From assembly GCA_015680685.1 (NCBI GenBank), contig MNCI01014957.1:184784-248783 (forward strand): 64,000 nucleotides of DNA, in the 5' to 3' direction. Positions 1-11,310 of this stretch are shown here, one piece after another (within the stretch, counting starts at the first letter, position 1; every line of letters starts with the position of its first letter). A program made the position numbers and the translations under genes. The notes under the pieces were generated by a model. It saw nothing but the letters and a program-made list of their open reading frames with translations, ran no database searches and was not told the origin of the DNA. Source of the stretch: Gnetum montanum. Its lineage: Eukaryota > Streptophyta > Gnetopsida > Gnetales > Gnetaceae.

Positions 1-2185
1 TGGATCTTCAACTTTTGTCTTATCTTCTACCTGAATTTTAGTAGTCTCTGAATTCTCCTTTGAAGTGCTAGCATCTCCCTTCTCTTGCATTTTATCTTCT
101 ACAAATATCACATCTCTACTGATGACAACCTTGTAGGTAGTGGGATCCCATAGTTGATACCCCTTAACTCCATCAGCATACCCTAAGAAGATACATTTCC
201 TGGACTTTGGGTCCAACTTTGATCTTTTTTGGTCATTTTACATCACATACACAAAAATTCCAAATGTATGGAGATGAGAATAAATAGCTGGCTTACCAGT
301 CCACATTTCTATTGGTGTTTTTAGATCAATCGCAGTTGATGGAGACCGATTGATTAAATAGTAGGCCGTATTAACTGCTTCTGCCCAAAATGACTTGGTT
401 AGATTTGCAGCCTTCAACATTGATCTTGTTTTTTCCAACAAGGTTCTATTCATCCGTTCTGCCACTGCATTTTGTTGAGGAGTGTGTGCCACTATGAACT
501 ACCTCTTGATGTCTTCTTGTTGACAAAATGCATTAAATTCATCAGTTTTATATTCTCCTACATTATCTGTCCTTAGAGACTTGATCCTTTGTTCAGACTC
601 AAGTTCTACTTACGCTCTAAAAACTTTGAAGACTGAAAAGACATCTACCTTCCTCTTAATTGGATACACCCAACATCTCCTTAAGAAATCATCAATAAAA
701 GATACAAAGTATCTTGCTCCTCCTAGGGAAGTCATTGGTGCTTGCCAAACATCATAGTGCAGCAAGTCCAAGATGCCTCTACTCTTAGCTGTTGATGTGC
801 TAAACTTTAATCTATGTTGCTTACTAGTAACACAATGCTCAAAAAATGGTAAACATACCGAATTGAGCCTAGGAAGTAGTCTCTGTTTAGAGAGAATCTT
901 CAAACCTTGTTCTGACATATGACCAAGCTTTCGATGCCACAACATCGTTGATTCTTCTTCCAAACTAGTTTATGCAACAGAAGACTCTCCCACTTGATGT
1001 GTGTTCCCCATAAGCATGTACAAATTTGCAGCAACCTTTTCTGCCTTCATTACCACAAGCGCACCTTTGGTAATCTTCAGGATCCCATTCTCTATATGAG
1101 TTTTGCACCCAACATCATTTAGTTGTCCTAAAGAAAATAGATTTTTCTTCAAGCCCTCCACATGTTGTACCTCTTGTATGGTGCGAATAGTGCCATCATA
1201 CATCTTTATCTTGATAGTACCAATACTAGTGATTTTCAAAGCATGATCATTTCCCATGTACATAGATCCTTCTGAGATTGGTTTGTAGTGATAAAACCAT
1301 TCTCTCCGAGAGGTCATGTGCCATGTTGCTCCTAAATCCAAGATCCAAGCATCAATGAGTTTCTGTCTACCTTCAGCAATAGTTGCCTCACTGTATAGAA
1401 CATCATCGTCATATGAGGTACTTGCCACATTCCCTTGAGGATTCTTTTCATTACTCTTCTTGTTCCAACACTCCTTCTTTAGGTGTCCTCTCTTGCCACA
1501 GTTGTCGCAAGTGATGTTTCTCATTCTACTTCTTGACTTGGATCTACCATCAATTTGGTTCCAATTGGAATCACGTTCCATGGATCTCCCTCTCATCATT
1601 GTTAAGGCCTCCACCTTGTTTGTCAACCTATCTTCCTTGTTCTTGCACCGACTTTCTTCTTTAAGAACCGCAGCTGCAACCTCATCGAAGACAAGAGCAT
1701 CCATAAGGACATTGTTGGTCAAGTTGATGATGAGTTGATCATATGAATCAGGTAGACTTTGAAGAAGAATTTCTGCACATTCACCTGCATCTACTTTATA
1801 GCCCAACGATGTGAGTTGAGAAAATAAAGTATTTAGGGTGTTGATATGGTCAGTTACCAATGAGGTTTCTACCATACGAAAAGTGTAAAGTCTTCTCTTC
1901 AAGAAGATTTTGTTGTGGAGTGATTTACCCTTGTACAACTTTGTTAGAGTGTCCCATATTTCCTTTGCCGTCTTCTTTTCTACAATACTTGAAAGAACCC
2001 CATCTGCTAGTGCTAAGTGTAAATTAGCAATAGCATTTCCATCCATTTCATTCCACTTGCCGTCATCCGTGACCTCTCACAGCCTTTGCCAGGCAATTAT
2101 CTTTACGCAAAATTTCCTGTATCTTCATTTTCCACAATGTGAAGTTGCTTCCATTAAACTTCTCTATTTTGTATTTGCCAGCCAT
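1..2185 (-). pseudogene. Copia-1 gag-pol polyprotein (broken, partial)
   Basis: The polyprotein would package element RNA, cut itself with an aspartic protease and insert the cDNA. Starting at the ATG at 2185-2183, the frame shows the Gag N-terminus (MAGKYKIEKFNGSNF, then LWKMKIQ), a frameshift near 2070, a UBN2-type Gag, a zinc knuckle CDNCGKRGHLKKEC near 1520-1480, and a protease site DLGATWHMT where family members have DSGAT, so a catalytic-loop residue is changed. A stop near 970 separates the GAG-pre-integrase motif (LWHRKLGHMSE). The integrase core keeps its acidic residues (FIDD, TDNVGEY, AERMNRT) but has stops near 610, 497 and 240. The frame then continues to position 1 through the integrase C-terminus (KCIFLGYADGVKGYQLWDP). 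Family assignment is secure; functional decay is seen directly. Confidence 0.9.
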
Positions 2186-2240
2186 TTTGTAAAATTTGTA
2201 TGCACGATCTGCAACACTTCCACGGACTATGAACCTGACG

Positions 2241-2253
2241 TGCTCTGATACCA
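2241..2253 (-). promoter_or_regulatory. Copia-1 primer binding site (tRNA-iMet type)
   Basis: Read on the minus strand this is TGGTATCAGAGCA, the standard plant copia primer site complementary to the 3' end of initiator methionine tRNA. It lies between the LTR and the gag ATG and fixes the orientation of the element. Confidence 0.9.
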
Positions 2254-2264
2254 CTATTAGCAAA

Positions 2265-2622
2265 TGCAGAAGGATCTTATTATCAGAAATGGAAATAACA
2301 AGCTTCTCTCTTCATCACAAGGAGAGAATAAGAAGAAGCCCCTCTCTCATACAATAGAAGAATGTAAGAATGGGATAGAAAGGGGATGTATGTGATGGGT
2401 ACAAAAATTGAGGTGAGGGAGGTCCATCCACTATTTTAATAACCATAGCCTAAATTTAGCAGATAACCGTAGCTGAATTTTCGCAACCTAAATTTAGCAG
2501 ATAACCATGGCCAAGGCATCTGCACCTCGTGATACGCAAAAGCATAAATGAAGCATGAGTTTAACGGTAACCGTCTTAGCCTATGCTATGAGTGTGAGCG
2601 CCGTAAACCCAGATCAGTAACA
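2265..2622 (-). repeat. Copia-1 5' LTR (boundaries approximate)
   Basis: The segment lies just outside the primer site on the minus-strand element. A TG at 2265 and a CA at 2622 give a plausible 358-bp LTR, but the partner LTR is outside the window, so neither end can be confirmed. Inside, a 21-bp block around CCTAAATTTAGCAGATAACC occurs twice (about 2450 and 2487), likely a small duplicated promoter element. Confidence 0.5.
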
Positions 2623-3240
2623 CTAAGTTATTAATATTAATAAAAGAATCTTTAAAAAGAATCCTGAAACTGATTTGTACCATCAAGTCCAAAGAAACGT
2701 TGGTCAGTATATGTCTCTACAGAAAGAAGAGACAGGAGGGTCATTACATGCAGATAAGCAATAGCCTAGCATCCTAAAATAGATAAAAAGGATAGCTCTA
2801 CTGGGCTTTAACCTAGATTTTAGGACTTGAGAAATAAGCACTTTACCATTACTTAAATTTTAGGACTCCAAAAATAAGCGCCTTACCAATATTTCAAATG
2901 GTGATCTCAACTTAAGAAGAATTTTGAAACTTCTATGGCCAAAAATAAGCACTTCAATAAAATAAATAAAATCTCAATACATATTTTTATACCAGAAATT
3001 TCAATAAAATTGTTTTAAGAAGAATTTTGAAACTTCCATGGAAAGAATGAGCTTAGAGCTTTTTTAAATTAAAAACCGAAAGGAAGGAATTACGAACCAG
3101 TGAAGGGAATCTTAGAACGGGAAGGTAAGGATTCGTCCGGCAGGGATAGGTGGCTGGCATACTCCATCCAAGCGTTACCGATCGGGGTAGTCCTCTTTTT
3201 GTTGAGGGCTGCCTTGTATTTTTGCGGCATCGAAGAACAG
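2623..3240. other. Non-coding stretch with two short dispersed repeats
   Basis: I see no gene. Two internal duplications are visible: a block around ATTTTAGGACTT/CC...AATAAGC at about 2815 and 2858, and TTAAGAAGAATTTTGAAACTTC at about 2913 and 3015. If the laccase remnant next door were whole, its 3' exons would be expected here; they are absent. Confidence 0.5.
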
Positions 3241-3244
3241 GTCA

Positions 3245-3454
3245 GCGGGGCCTCTGGAGAGCAGTCTTGCAGGTTGCCGGGCTTGCCATTGATGACGAGT
3301 GCGTCGGAGTTTGGGATCATACCTCCGGAATTCCTGGCATAGGGGAGGAGTGCCATAACAACGGCGTCCCACCACTCGCCCAAGATCAAGATTTCCTTGT
3401 GCTTCGGCTTCTGTTATGGGTACACGAAGTTTCGCGGACGCAGGACGATGAAAG
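3245..3454 (-). pseudogene. Laccase remnant, middle exon (GEWW region)
   Basis: Plant laccases are secreted multicopper oxidases that oxidise monolignols and phenolics in the cell wall. The minus-strand frame reads AFIVLRPRNFVYP, a stop, then QKPKHKEILILGEWWDAVV, and ends with PNSDALVINGKPGN. These match the conserved laccase stretches ALII.PR..YPFPKPHKE.PI.LGEWW and PN.SDA.TING.PG. A CTGCAG just before AFIV fits the usual intron/exon border at this place. The in-frame stop within the PFPKP segment, a poorly matching continuation after PGN, and the absence of all downstream copper-binding exons show a dead fragment. It is probably the distal part of laccase copy A (exon 2 at 4900-5043). Confidence 0.75.
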
Positions 3455-3481
3455 CTGCAGAATTCGTATATTTCATAGATT

Positions 3482-3512
3482 TATTACATGACCCTCATGG
3501 AGTCATGTAATA
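3482..3512. repeat. Perfect 11-bp stem-loop
   Basis: TATTACATGAC and its exact reverse complement GTCATGTAATA are separated by 9 bases, next to the presumed acceptor of the laccase exon. A 28-bp block containing GAAAGCTGCAGA and GTATATTTCATA is repeated at about 3449 and 3548 on either side, so this acceptor region looks locally duplicated. Confidence 0.6.
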
Positions 3513-3695
3513 GATTTATGGAGTCTAGGTTTATGTATTTTGGGTGGAAAGCTGCAGACTTGGTATATTTCATACCAGATGAGGACAAGGGGCAGAGAAT
3601 TAGGGACAGAAAACAGACCAGGAAGGAAGGGAAAGAATTCGTTGAAAATAAAACCATTAGATACCGAAACGAAGTGATATAATAAAAACAAATCA

Positions 3696-3992
3696 TTGGA
3701 TACAGACATAAAGTCATACTATAGAGGTAGAGGACCCAGGCGTCCACCTGCATCCCTTTCAGTTCAATTTACTTCACAGAAAGAGAGAGCGAAACAAATA
3801 GTATATTGGGTCAGCCCACAAGGGTTAGGCGGTACACAGATGAGATCACGTGGGTTATCTGACTTATCTCTGGATGTGCGGGACACCGACTACTTACTGG
3901 GAGGATTTGAGCAGACTGCCTACATACCACTTCGCCACAGTAAAGAGTTTTTCATTTTGCCCGAGTACAGTGTCGACGTACCCCTTCAGTAA
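3696..3992 (+). CDS. Unidentified 98-codon open frame in a GC-richer island
   Basis: The frame starts MDTDIKSYYRGRGPRRPPA and ends EYSVDVPLQ. I do not recognise the family. It has no membrane segment or signal peptide. It is basic near the N-terminus (RGRGPRRPP) and mixed thereafter. The surrounding segment (about 3580-4180) is visibly richer in G and C than its neighbours and lies where a laccase intron would be. Such a composition break could mark an organelle-derived insertion or a captured gene piece. No clear promoter or splice site supports independent expression, and it may be chance coding in transferred DNA. Confidence 0.3.
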   Translation: MDTDIKSYYRGRGPRRPPASLSVQFTSQKERAKQIVYWVSPQGLGGTQMRSRGLSDLSLDVRDTDYLLGGFEQTAYIPLRHSKEFFILPEYSVDVPLQ

Positions 3993-4179
3993 TTTTTTGA
4001 CTTTGCACAGAGCGTTTTTAACTTACATATGCAACACAGGATAACGAACTGACAAGGGATTTTCAGACTCTACACTATCGCAGAGAGTCTCTCCAAGCAT
4101 GGCAGAGGGCACGCCAGGGCAGGCCTCCGCCACTAGGTAGAGGTAACCGTACCTTGCTGACGCAACTTCTCTGCACTGT

Positions 4180-4767
4180 CACAGGATTTAGAGCGCAAAC
4201 TTAAAATTATCACTGTTAACCCTTCAAAAGAAATTCTGAACTCTTCCGAAATTAAAACTTATTAGCCGACATTCACCGACTTTACACGTTTACCGGGCTT
4301 TACACGTTTACCGGGCAGGTTTGATATTGGCATGTGGCTCTACCACGGTTTTTTCTGTGTCAGAGCACATGTCAAGTTTTATGAGATCTTGAAATAATCA
4401 AACAATACTCCATATGGCTTACATCCTTCGCACTTTGGAGGAACCAGCACTCCATAATAGGGTGGAGGCATGTTCGAAAACATAAATAATGTAATCTGAG
4501 TATTAAGAAAAAACCCATGTTGATTTTGTAAAAAGATTACAAAGCATGGTGAGGACAAATATGTTGCAAAGGTGCGAATTAAACCAAACCGGTACTCATC
4601 AAAGATTTTGTGATGAAATTTGCAAGAAAGCAATTAAACGTGATGGCGCGACACTCAAAATAGCTGAGCAACTAGCAACCATTTGAAGCTTAAGACACAG
4701 CAGCATTAAGCTTGTAGTAGCGTTAGTTTATGATTTTATTAATAATATGTTACTAGAAATGTATGCT
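4180..4767. other. Non-coding stretch with a short tandem repeat
   Basis: No gene is recognised. At about 4281-4316 the 17-18-base unit CTTTACACGTTTACCGGG occurs twice in tandem. The rest would lie between the laccase exons. The exon expected here, carrying the first copper-binding histidines (WHAH), was not found. Confidence 0.4.
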
Positions 4768-5193
4768 TATGAAAACTGGAAATTCTACTATTTTCTGCGT
4801 ATTTTAGGGTGAAATACTAAAACAGGTAAAATACTGCCATCAAATTCAACCCTGCAATTGCAACAGAACATAAGCAGTTGCATTTCCAATCGTTTATCCA
4901 CTGGCGTTATGTTTGCATTTGTTTACGACGTTAACTATGACGGTGTGGCCCTCGTGGACCGTCACTGTAGGCCCCAGGTACATGCCATTCACTGTGACCA
5001 CATCCTGCATACGGTAGTGCCTGGTCACTTTTGTTTCTTTGAGCTGCAACACAGGAAGCATCAACTATCATTACTTGCCCATGAACAAACTTGTTAGAGA
5101 AGAAAAACTAAAAGAATCGAAAATCTATCATCTGAAAGAGTGAAGGCTATCAACATATCCAATGACACATACTACCCAGTTAAAAACATGAGG
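4768..5193 (-). repeat. Laccase segment, copy A of a duplicated block
   Basis: This block matches 11311-11740 in the same orientation, with roughly 6% base differences over the first 125 bases plus indels. The match runs from GAAAACTGGAAATTCTA through exon 2 and intron 1 into the end of exon 1 and stops exactly at the Copia-2 LTR (5194). The two blocks are too long and too diverged to be a target-site duplication, so they are best read as paralogous laccase copies. Confidence 0.8.
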
Positions 5194-5194
5194 A
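4900..5194 (-). pseudogene. Laccase copy A: exon 2 plus the tail of exon 1
   Basis: Exon 2 (5043-4900 on minus) follows an acceptor TTGCAG and reads open with KETKVTRHYRMQDVVTVNG, GPTVTVHEGHTVIVNV. This is the laccase N-terminal cupredoxin region (family pattern VTRLC.T..IVTVNG.FPGPT...EGD.V.V.V). The start is in phase 0, agreeing with a 117-nt exon 1 as in copy B. At the 3' end the donor is damaged: copy B has G|GTAAATG, here the same place reads GGATAAACG. About 20 bases of exon 1 and a GTATGT donor remain at 5175-5194, where the Copia-2 LTR cuts the gene, so the signal peptide and promoter are lost. Not functional. Confidence 0.8.
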
Positions 5195-5675
5195 GTAAAA
5201 CAAAATTTGTGGATTGTGCAAAAAATCTAGATGCATAGATAACTGGCAATGCACAATGCAGAAGCAAATGGAACAAGAAATTCACACGCATACATAACCA
5301 GAAATGCCCAATGTAGAAGCAAATGGCACAAGAAATTCACATGCATAAATAACCAGAAATGCAAATGGAGCTAATCTATAATCTATAGTCATTGATGCCT
5401 CAGAATAAACTGGTGTTTAGATTCTTCTTTCACATTAGCGCTCTACAACTACAATGATTGTGTATGCAACCTTTAACCATATGTGAAAGGGACTAGAACT
5501 ATAATCCTACTATGATTCATGGTGCCTTTGTTCTTTCATCAAGAACGAATTTATAAGCCAATGCATTAACAAACCTAATGCCAATGTGTAAACGAATATG
5601 GAGGCCACCTTAATACGGTATACATAAATAATGGAAAACGTGTTACTTGATGTGTATGCATAAATGCGTGTTACA
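5194..5675 (-). repeat. Copia-2 3' LTR
   Basis: It aligns with 10678-11310 from the GTAAAACAAAATTTGTGGATTG block onward. The terminal TG has decayed to AG at 5194; the other end reads GTTACA. The minus strand just inside reads AAGTGAGAGAT, a plausible purine tract next to the TGTAACACG start. It lacks most of the minisatellite found in the other LTR. Confidence 0.8.
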
Positions 5676-6049
5676 ATCTCTCACTTGGTCTTCATATTTA
5701 ATCAAGTATAGAGTTTAAGAAGTAAATGCATAGATCATGGCAAAAGTTCCTCTTAATGTGAGTATTATCTTCCATATATTACAATGCATTATCTCTCAAA
5801 CATAACTCCTTATATGGTAACTAACTTTATGAATAAAACAATGTTTATTATAGGTCCTGCCATATGTGAATTTACTTTTTCATAAATGTATGCACAAACC
5901 ATATGAGAAAATAACACAACTGAATAAGAGTTTCATTAAGACTATAAAGTTGTATATACAACAAATTACATTATGGAACCAAGTCTCATCCAAACTACAT
6001 GATCTTTAAATGACTTTGGTAGCATTCCTTTTATCAAAGGATCAGTTAT

Positions 6050-9000
6050 CATCAATTCAGTGAATATATGCTTAATGGCCACTTTGTCTTTCTTAATGTG
6101 TTCTCTTATGGCTATGTATTATGTCGATGTGTTTACTTTGACTACCACTCTTATTATTCTTAGCTATAAAGATAGCAACTAAATTATCACAAAACATTTT
6201 TAATGGCCTAGATATAGAATCCACAATTCTAAGCCCTAATATGAAACTCTTTAACCATACATCATGTGAAGTAACCTCAAAACAAGAAACGAACTCTGCC
6301 TCGATAGTGGAAGTAGCAACCAAAGTTTGCTTTCCATGCCTCTAGGATATAGCTCCTCTAGCTAGCATAAAAACATAACTAGATGTTGATTTCTATGAAT
6401 CAACATAGCCAACAAAGTCTAAATCGAAGTAGCCAGTCACCTTTAAGGAGTTAGTTTGTTTATACATAAGCATGTAATCTTTTGTACCTTGAAGGTACCT
6501 CATCACTTTCTTTGCAACCCTCCAATGGGTAATACTTGGATTACTCTAATATTTGCCCAACATTACAATAGCAAATGTAATGTCAGGTCTTGTGCAAACT
6601 TGAGCATACATAAGGCTTCCAATAACTGAAGCATTCAAACTGTTGCTCATCTGATGTTTATCTAAATCATTCCTAGGGCACTAGTTAAAATTGAACCTAT
6701 CACCCTTCACAATAGGTGCTATATTTGGTGAACAATCTTTCATCCAAAACCTCTCTAAAACTTTATTGATATAGGTTTCCTACGATAATCCCAAAATACA
6801 TCTAGATATGTCCCTATGGATCTGAATGCCAATGACATGAGATGCTTCACCTAGATCCTTCATGTCAAAATTCTTAAAGAGAAAATGTTTCACCTTGTAT
6901 ATAAATCCACTATTATTGGTTGCAAGAAGGATATCATCCACATATAGAACAAGGTAATAGATTTTGCTCCCATTGACCTTCTAGTATATACATTGATCGA
7001 TGATGTTTTCTTCAAAACCAAATGAAGTGATGATATCATGGAATTTTAAGTACCATTAATGGGAGGCTTGTTTCAATCCATATATGGATTTCTTGAGCTT
7101 GCATACCAATTGCTCATCATCACTAGAGGAAAATCCTTCAGGTTGTTTCATATAAACCTTTTCCTCTAAATCACCATTGATGAATGCTGTTTTCACATCC
7201 ATTTGATGTAATTTAAGATCAAAATGGGAAACGAATGCCATGATAACAGGAAGAGAGTCCTTCTTATATACAGGAGAAAAGGTCTCTTTGTAATATATTC
7301 CTTCTTTCTAAGTGAACCCTTTAGCAACAAGTCTGACCTTATATCTTTCAATTTTGCCCAATGAGTCTTTCTTAGTCTTGAAGACCCATTGCATCCAATG
7401 GATTTTACACCATTAGGCAACTTGACAAGATCCCAAACTCCATTAGATGACATAGCGTTCATCTCGTCTTTCATGACATCATACCACAAGTTAGATTCGT
7501 TACAACTCATGGCTTGTGAAAATGTTTTGGGATCATTTTTGGCTCCTATGTTGTAGTCAGACTCTTGTAGATACATCATATAGTCACTATGAATTGCTAA
7601 TTGTCTTACTCTAGTAGATCTTCTTAATGTTGGATCATCATTCTCTTAAGGATCATGATGTTCAATAGGCTGTTCAATAGGTTCTAGTATCTGTTGTTTA
7701 GCTGGATCTACTACTTCTTGATCAACAGTTTGTGAAACGTCAATGACTAGTTGTTGTTCATTACACATTTGTGCTCTAGGCATATTGCGCACAACAATTA
7801 GTCTATCATTTGAAGTAGTGAGTTGAGCGTCTATATGATCTATCTTACAAATAATATTCCAAGATCTACTGCTCCCACTAATCAAGTCATTCTCAAGAAA
7901 TTTGGCATTCCTTGATTCCATAAACCTAGTAGTATGTGATGGGCAATAAAATTTATATCCCTTAGACAATTTAGCATATCCAAAGAAATACCTACTTATG
8001 GTCCTTGGGTCTAGCTTTTTTTCTTATGGATTATAGACTCTTACTTCAGATGGGCATCCCCAAACACATATATGTCGCAAACTTAGTTGTCAACCTTTTC
8101 ATAATTCAAATGATGTCTTTGAGATAGCCTTAGTTGGAACTCATTTTAATATATACACCATTTTCTTGAGAGCTTCAGTCCACAAGGACTTAGGAAGCTT
8201 GGAGCTGCAAAGCATACTCTACACCATGTCCAATAATGTTCAGTTTCTTCTTTCTGCCACACCATTCTAGTTTGAAGAACCATGCATAGTGTATTGGGCA
8301 ACAATTCCATGCTCTTGAAGAAACTTAGCAAATGGACCAGGTGCTTGTCCATCATCAGTATATCTCCCATAGTATTCACCACCTCTATCAGATCTCATTG
8401 ACTTTATTTACTTATTGCATTATTTCTCTACTTTAGCCTTAAACACCTTAAAGACATCTAAAGCTTCACTCTTGTTATGAAGCAAGTAGAGATACATATA
8501 TTGTGAGTAATCATCGTAAAGGTAATGAAATACTTTTGACCCTTTGCATCTATATCTGCACTACAAATATCTATATGTATGATCTCTAATATATTTGAAC
8601 TCCTCTTGGCATCTTTCTTTGACATATTAGTCTACTTTCCCTTTATGCAGTTTACACAAGTATCAAAGTTAGAAAAATCTAGAGTACTAAGTACTCCATC
8701 ATTTACTAATATCTTAATTCTCTCAATAGAGATATGTCCTAATCTACGATACCAAAACATAGAGGATTCATCATTCATAGCACATCTCTTAATGTCAACA
8801 TGAACATGCATAGAAGTATAAGAAGTTTTCTTTTATAAATTAATGTTGAAAAGACCATCTATCAATGTACCATTTCCAATAAGTTCAGATCTATCATATA
8901 GACAAAATATAGTATCTAAGAAATTAAAGGAAAATCCCAATGAGACAAGCCTTGAAAAAAAAATTAAATTCTTTGAAAAACTAGAAATATAAAATGTCTT

Positions 9001-10039
9001 TTCCAACTCTAAAACAAAACCACTACTTAAAACTAATTTTCATGTTTCGATTGCCTCCACATGTGAGTGCATCTTGTTGCCTGAATAGATGCATGACTCA
9101 CTTTCCACTGGCTTCCTTAGGTTTTTCACCCCCTACAAGGAATTGGTAACATGGATTGTAGAACCAGAGTCAATCCACCATGTGTCATGGCCAACATCAA
9201 CCATATTAGATTCAAAACAAATAAGCGAGAGTTGAGTACCTTTCTTTTCAAGCCATTTTTAATATTTAGAATAGTACTTTTTTATGTGCCCTTTCTTTTT
9301 GCAAAAAAAGCATCTGGATTTCTTCTTAATATTAACTTATGTAGGTAATTTGACCTTCCACTTGCCTTTGTCTTGTTCTTTACTCTTCTCTTATGTGGCC
9401 AGATGCACACTCTCTTTTGCTTCCATCACAAGTCTACCCTCTTGCACACACATGATCATTAGTTCATTGATTGACCATTTATCCCTATGTGTGTTATAAA
9501 AAATCCTAAAGGTTCGATACTGCAGTGGAAGCGTGTTTAAGATGTATTGCACAAGAAAAGATTCTAACATCTCAATCTCAAGTGTTTTGAGTTGAACCAA
9601 TATATCCCTAATTTGAATGGTGTGGTCATGCGCACCACAAATCTCGATGAGCTTCATGGATGAGAACTTCATTATTAAGGTGCTAACCAATGCTTTTTCT
9701 GATGACTCAAATTGTTGATTAATTATCTTTAACAAAACACACACATTATTTTACTATTCTAGTGAACCATGCATACCAGTCGAGATTTTGGTTTTTATGA
9801 ACATGACACAGAGACGATTATAGCACTCCCATTTTTCACGATTACCAATATCATCCAGATGGTTGGTTGTTGTAACAGTAAGTGGTTCATCCTTATAGAT
9901 AACATAATCAATGTTCATTCAACCTAAATGAAGAAGAATTCTTTTCTTCCACACCTTATAATTATCCCCCTTTAATTCAGGAATGTCATATTTAAAATCA
10001 AAGTAGCTTACAAGTTGTATGACTGCATAATCAAACATG
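6050..10039 (-). pseudogene. Copia-2 gag-pol polyprotein (degenerate)
   Basis: The order on minus is as follows. Gag starts at 10039 (MFDYAVIQLVSYF; a conserved Trp of LHLGW is now a stop near 9920). The UBN2 Gag body is at 9744-9391. A zinc knuckle CFFCKKKGHIKKYY near 9330 has its last Cys replaced by Tyr. The protease reads WIDSGSTIHVTN near 9170, with the catalytic DSG kept. GAG-pre-integrase has RRLGHIS near 8740, and the integrase core (FIDDYSQ, SDRGGEY, GVAERRN) lies between 8620 and 8250. The reverse transcriptase has [19 protein letters not shown] near 7190 and YVDD near 6940. RNase H is at 6323-6093 (STIEAEF, CDN, KHIDI). Catalytic residues are mostly kept, but several stops and frameshifts, for example between 7241 and 7579, prevent one polyprotein. 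Confidence 0.9.
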
Positions 10040-10663
10040 GTTATGTCACTAAATTTGAACTTAAAATATTAGAAAACATGTTTACTAAATGAAATCATGT
10101 AAAAATATAAATCAAATAACATAAAATTGCTTGTGGGCTAAATTTTAATTCAAATAGATTCATATATCCTTACGATGAAACTATTAAATTATATTCCTTT
10201 TCTTAATGCTTGTGGGAAAATTAAGAAAAATAATATAACATATCATCCTAATTAATCATATTAAATACAATAAAATTTTCTATGGAATAAAGTTTATTAT
10301 ATTACATATGATGAATCACAATTTAATTTTTCATATGTGATCCAAAACTTTTAACAATTTTGCACAATTAAAGATGTTGTGGCTACTCTCTAATCGTACG
10401 AAAAAAAGATCACAAGTTACAATTTTATGCAAGAAAAACTATGCATTACAAAATTTTTAATATTTTTTAAGTAAAGCAACTTTATGCATAGTTCAAAACC
10501 CCAAAAATCACTTAAACTAGCACCCATCACGCCTTGCAAAAGAAGGAACCCTCACAAAACAATGTTGTAGAGGTTAGTAATTTTGTAGGGATGTCCATTG
10601 CCATCATAAACAGGCCTTCCAATTACTAATCAATAATGGCATCAAGACAGAGACAAAAATGAA

Positions 10664-10675
10664 GCTTTGATACCA
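10664..10675 (-). promoter_or_regulatory. Copia-2 primer binding site (mutated tRNA-iMet type)
   Basis: On minus it reads TGGTATCAAAGC, one base from the usual TGGTATCAGAGC, two bases inside the 5' LTR. It fixes the orientation. Confidence 0.85.
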
Positions 10676-10677
10676 AA

Positions 10678-11310
10678 TGTAAAACAAAATTTGTGGATTG
10701 CACAAGAAATCTAGATGCATGGATAACCTACAATGCACAATGTAGAAGCAAATGGAACAAGAAATTCACATGCATAGATAACCAAAAATGCACAATGTGG
10801 AAGGAAATGGCACAAGAAATTCACATGCATAAATAATCAGAAATGCACAATGCCTAAGAAAATGAAACTAACCTCCGGCCATTGATGCCTTAGATTAAAC
10901 TTGGTGTTCGGATTCTTCTTTCACACCAGTACTTTGGATTGATGGTATATGCAACCTTTAAGCATCTATGAAAGGGACTAGAACTACAATCCTAGTGTGA
11001 TTCATGGTGCTTTGTTTTCTTATCAAGAATGAATTTATAGACCATGGAATTAGTTACCATAAGAAAATAGAAAAAAATAACAGACCCAACGCCAACATTT
11101 ATTGTGTTAAGTGACCGTCAATGCCAAAGGGTAAACAGATATGGAGGCCAGGGTAACATATTCATAAATAATGGAAAACACGTTACTTGTTGTGTATGCG
11201 TAAACGTGGAAAACACGTTACTTAATGTGTTCGCGTAAATGTGGAAGACGCATTAATTGATGTGTATGCTTAAACAAGGAAAATGCATGATGTGTACACA
11301 TAAATACACA
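10678..11310 (-). repeat. Copia-2 5' LTR with a minisatellite in U3
   Basis: The ends are TGTAAAAC at 10678 and ATACACA at 11310. It is 633 bp against 482 bp for the partner. The excess is at 11150-11300, where a unit of about 36 bp (GTGGAAAACACGTTACTT with TGTGTATGCGTAAA) recurs about four times with drift. In the minus orientation this array lies at the upstream edge of the LTR promoter. Confidence 0.8.

Larger units (their letters stand above)
1..2622 (-). mobile_element. Copia-1: Ty1/copia retrotransposon, 5' portion
   Basis: Reading leftwards the order is LTR, tRNA-iMet primer site, gag, protease, integrase, which is the Ty1/copia order. The element runs off the left edge of the window, so reverse transcriptase, RNase H and the 3' LTR are not visible. 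Its right part replaces whatever lay 3' of the laccase remnant at 3245-3454. One frameshift and at least three in-frame stops make it non-functional, but the protein is still easy to read, so the copy looks younger than most others here. The outer LTR edge at 2622 is estimated only from a CA ending. Confidence 0.85.
5194..11310 (-). mobile_element. Copia-2: Ty1/copia element with both LTRs, inside laccase DNA
   Basis: The element has LTRs at 5194-5675 and 10678-11310, a primer site at 10664-10675, and gag-protease-integrase-RT-RNase H order on the minus strand. The flanks are not a short target duplication: the left flank ends AACATGAGG and the right begins TGGTTATG. Both sides instead carry the same laccase region. 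Many stops and frameshifts show age. Confidence 0.9.

Noticed and set aside
3484-3753. Minus-strand frame of 89 codons with hydrophobic stretches
   Set aside because: It lies antisense to the GC-richer island and overlaps a stem-loop and duplicated acceptor; not laccase-like.
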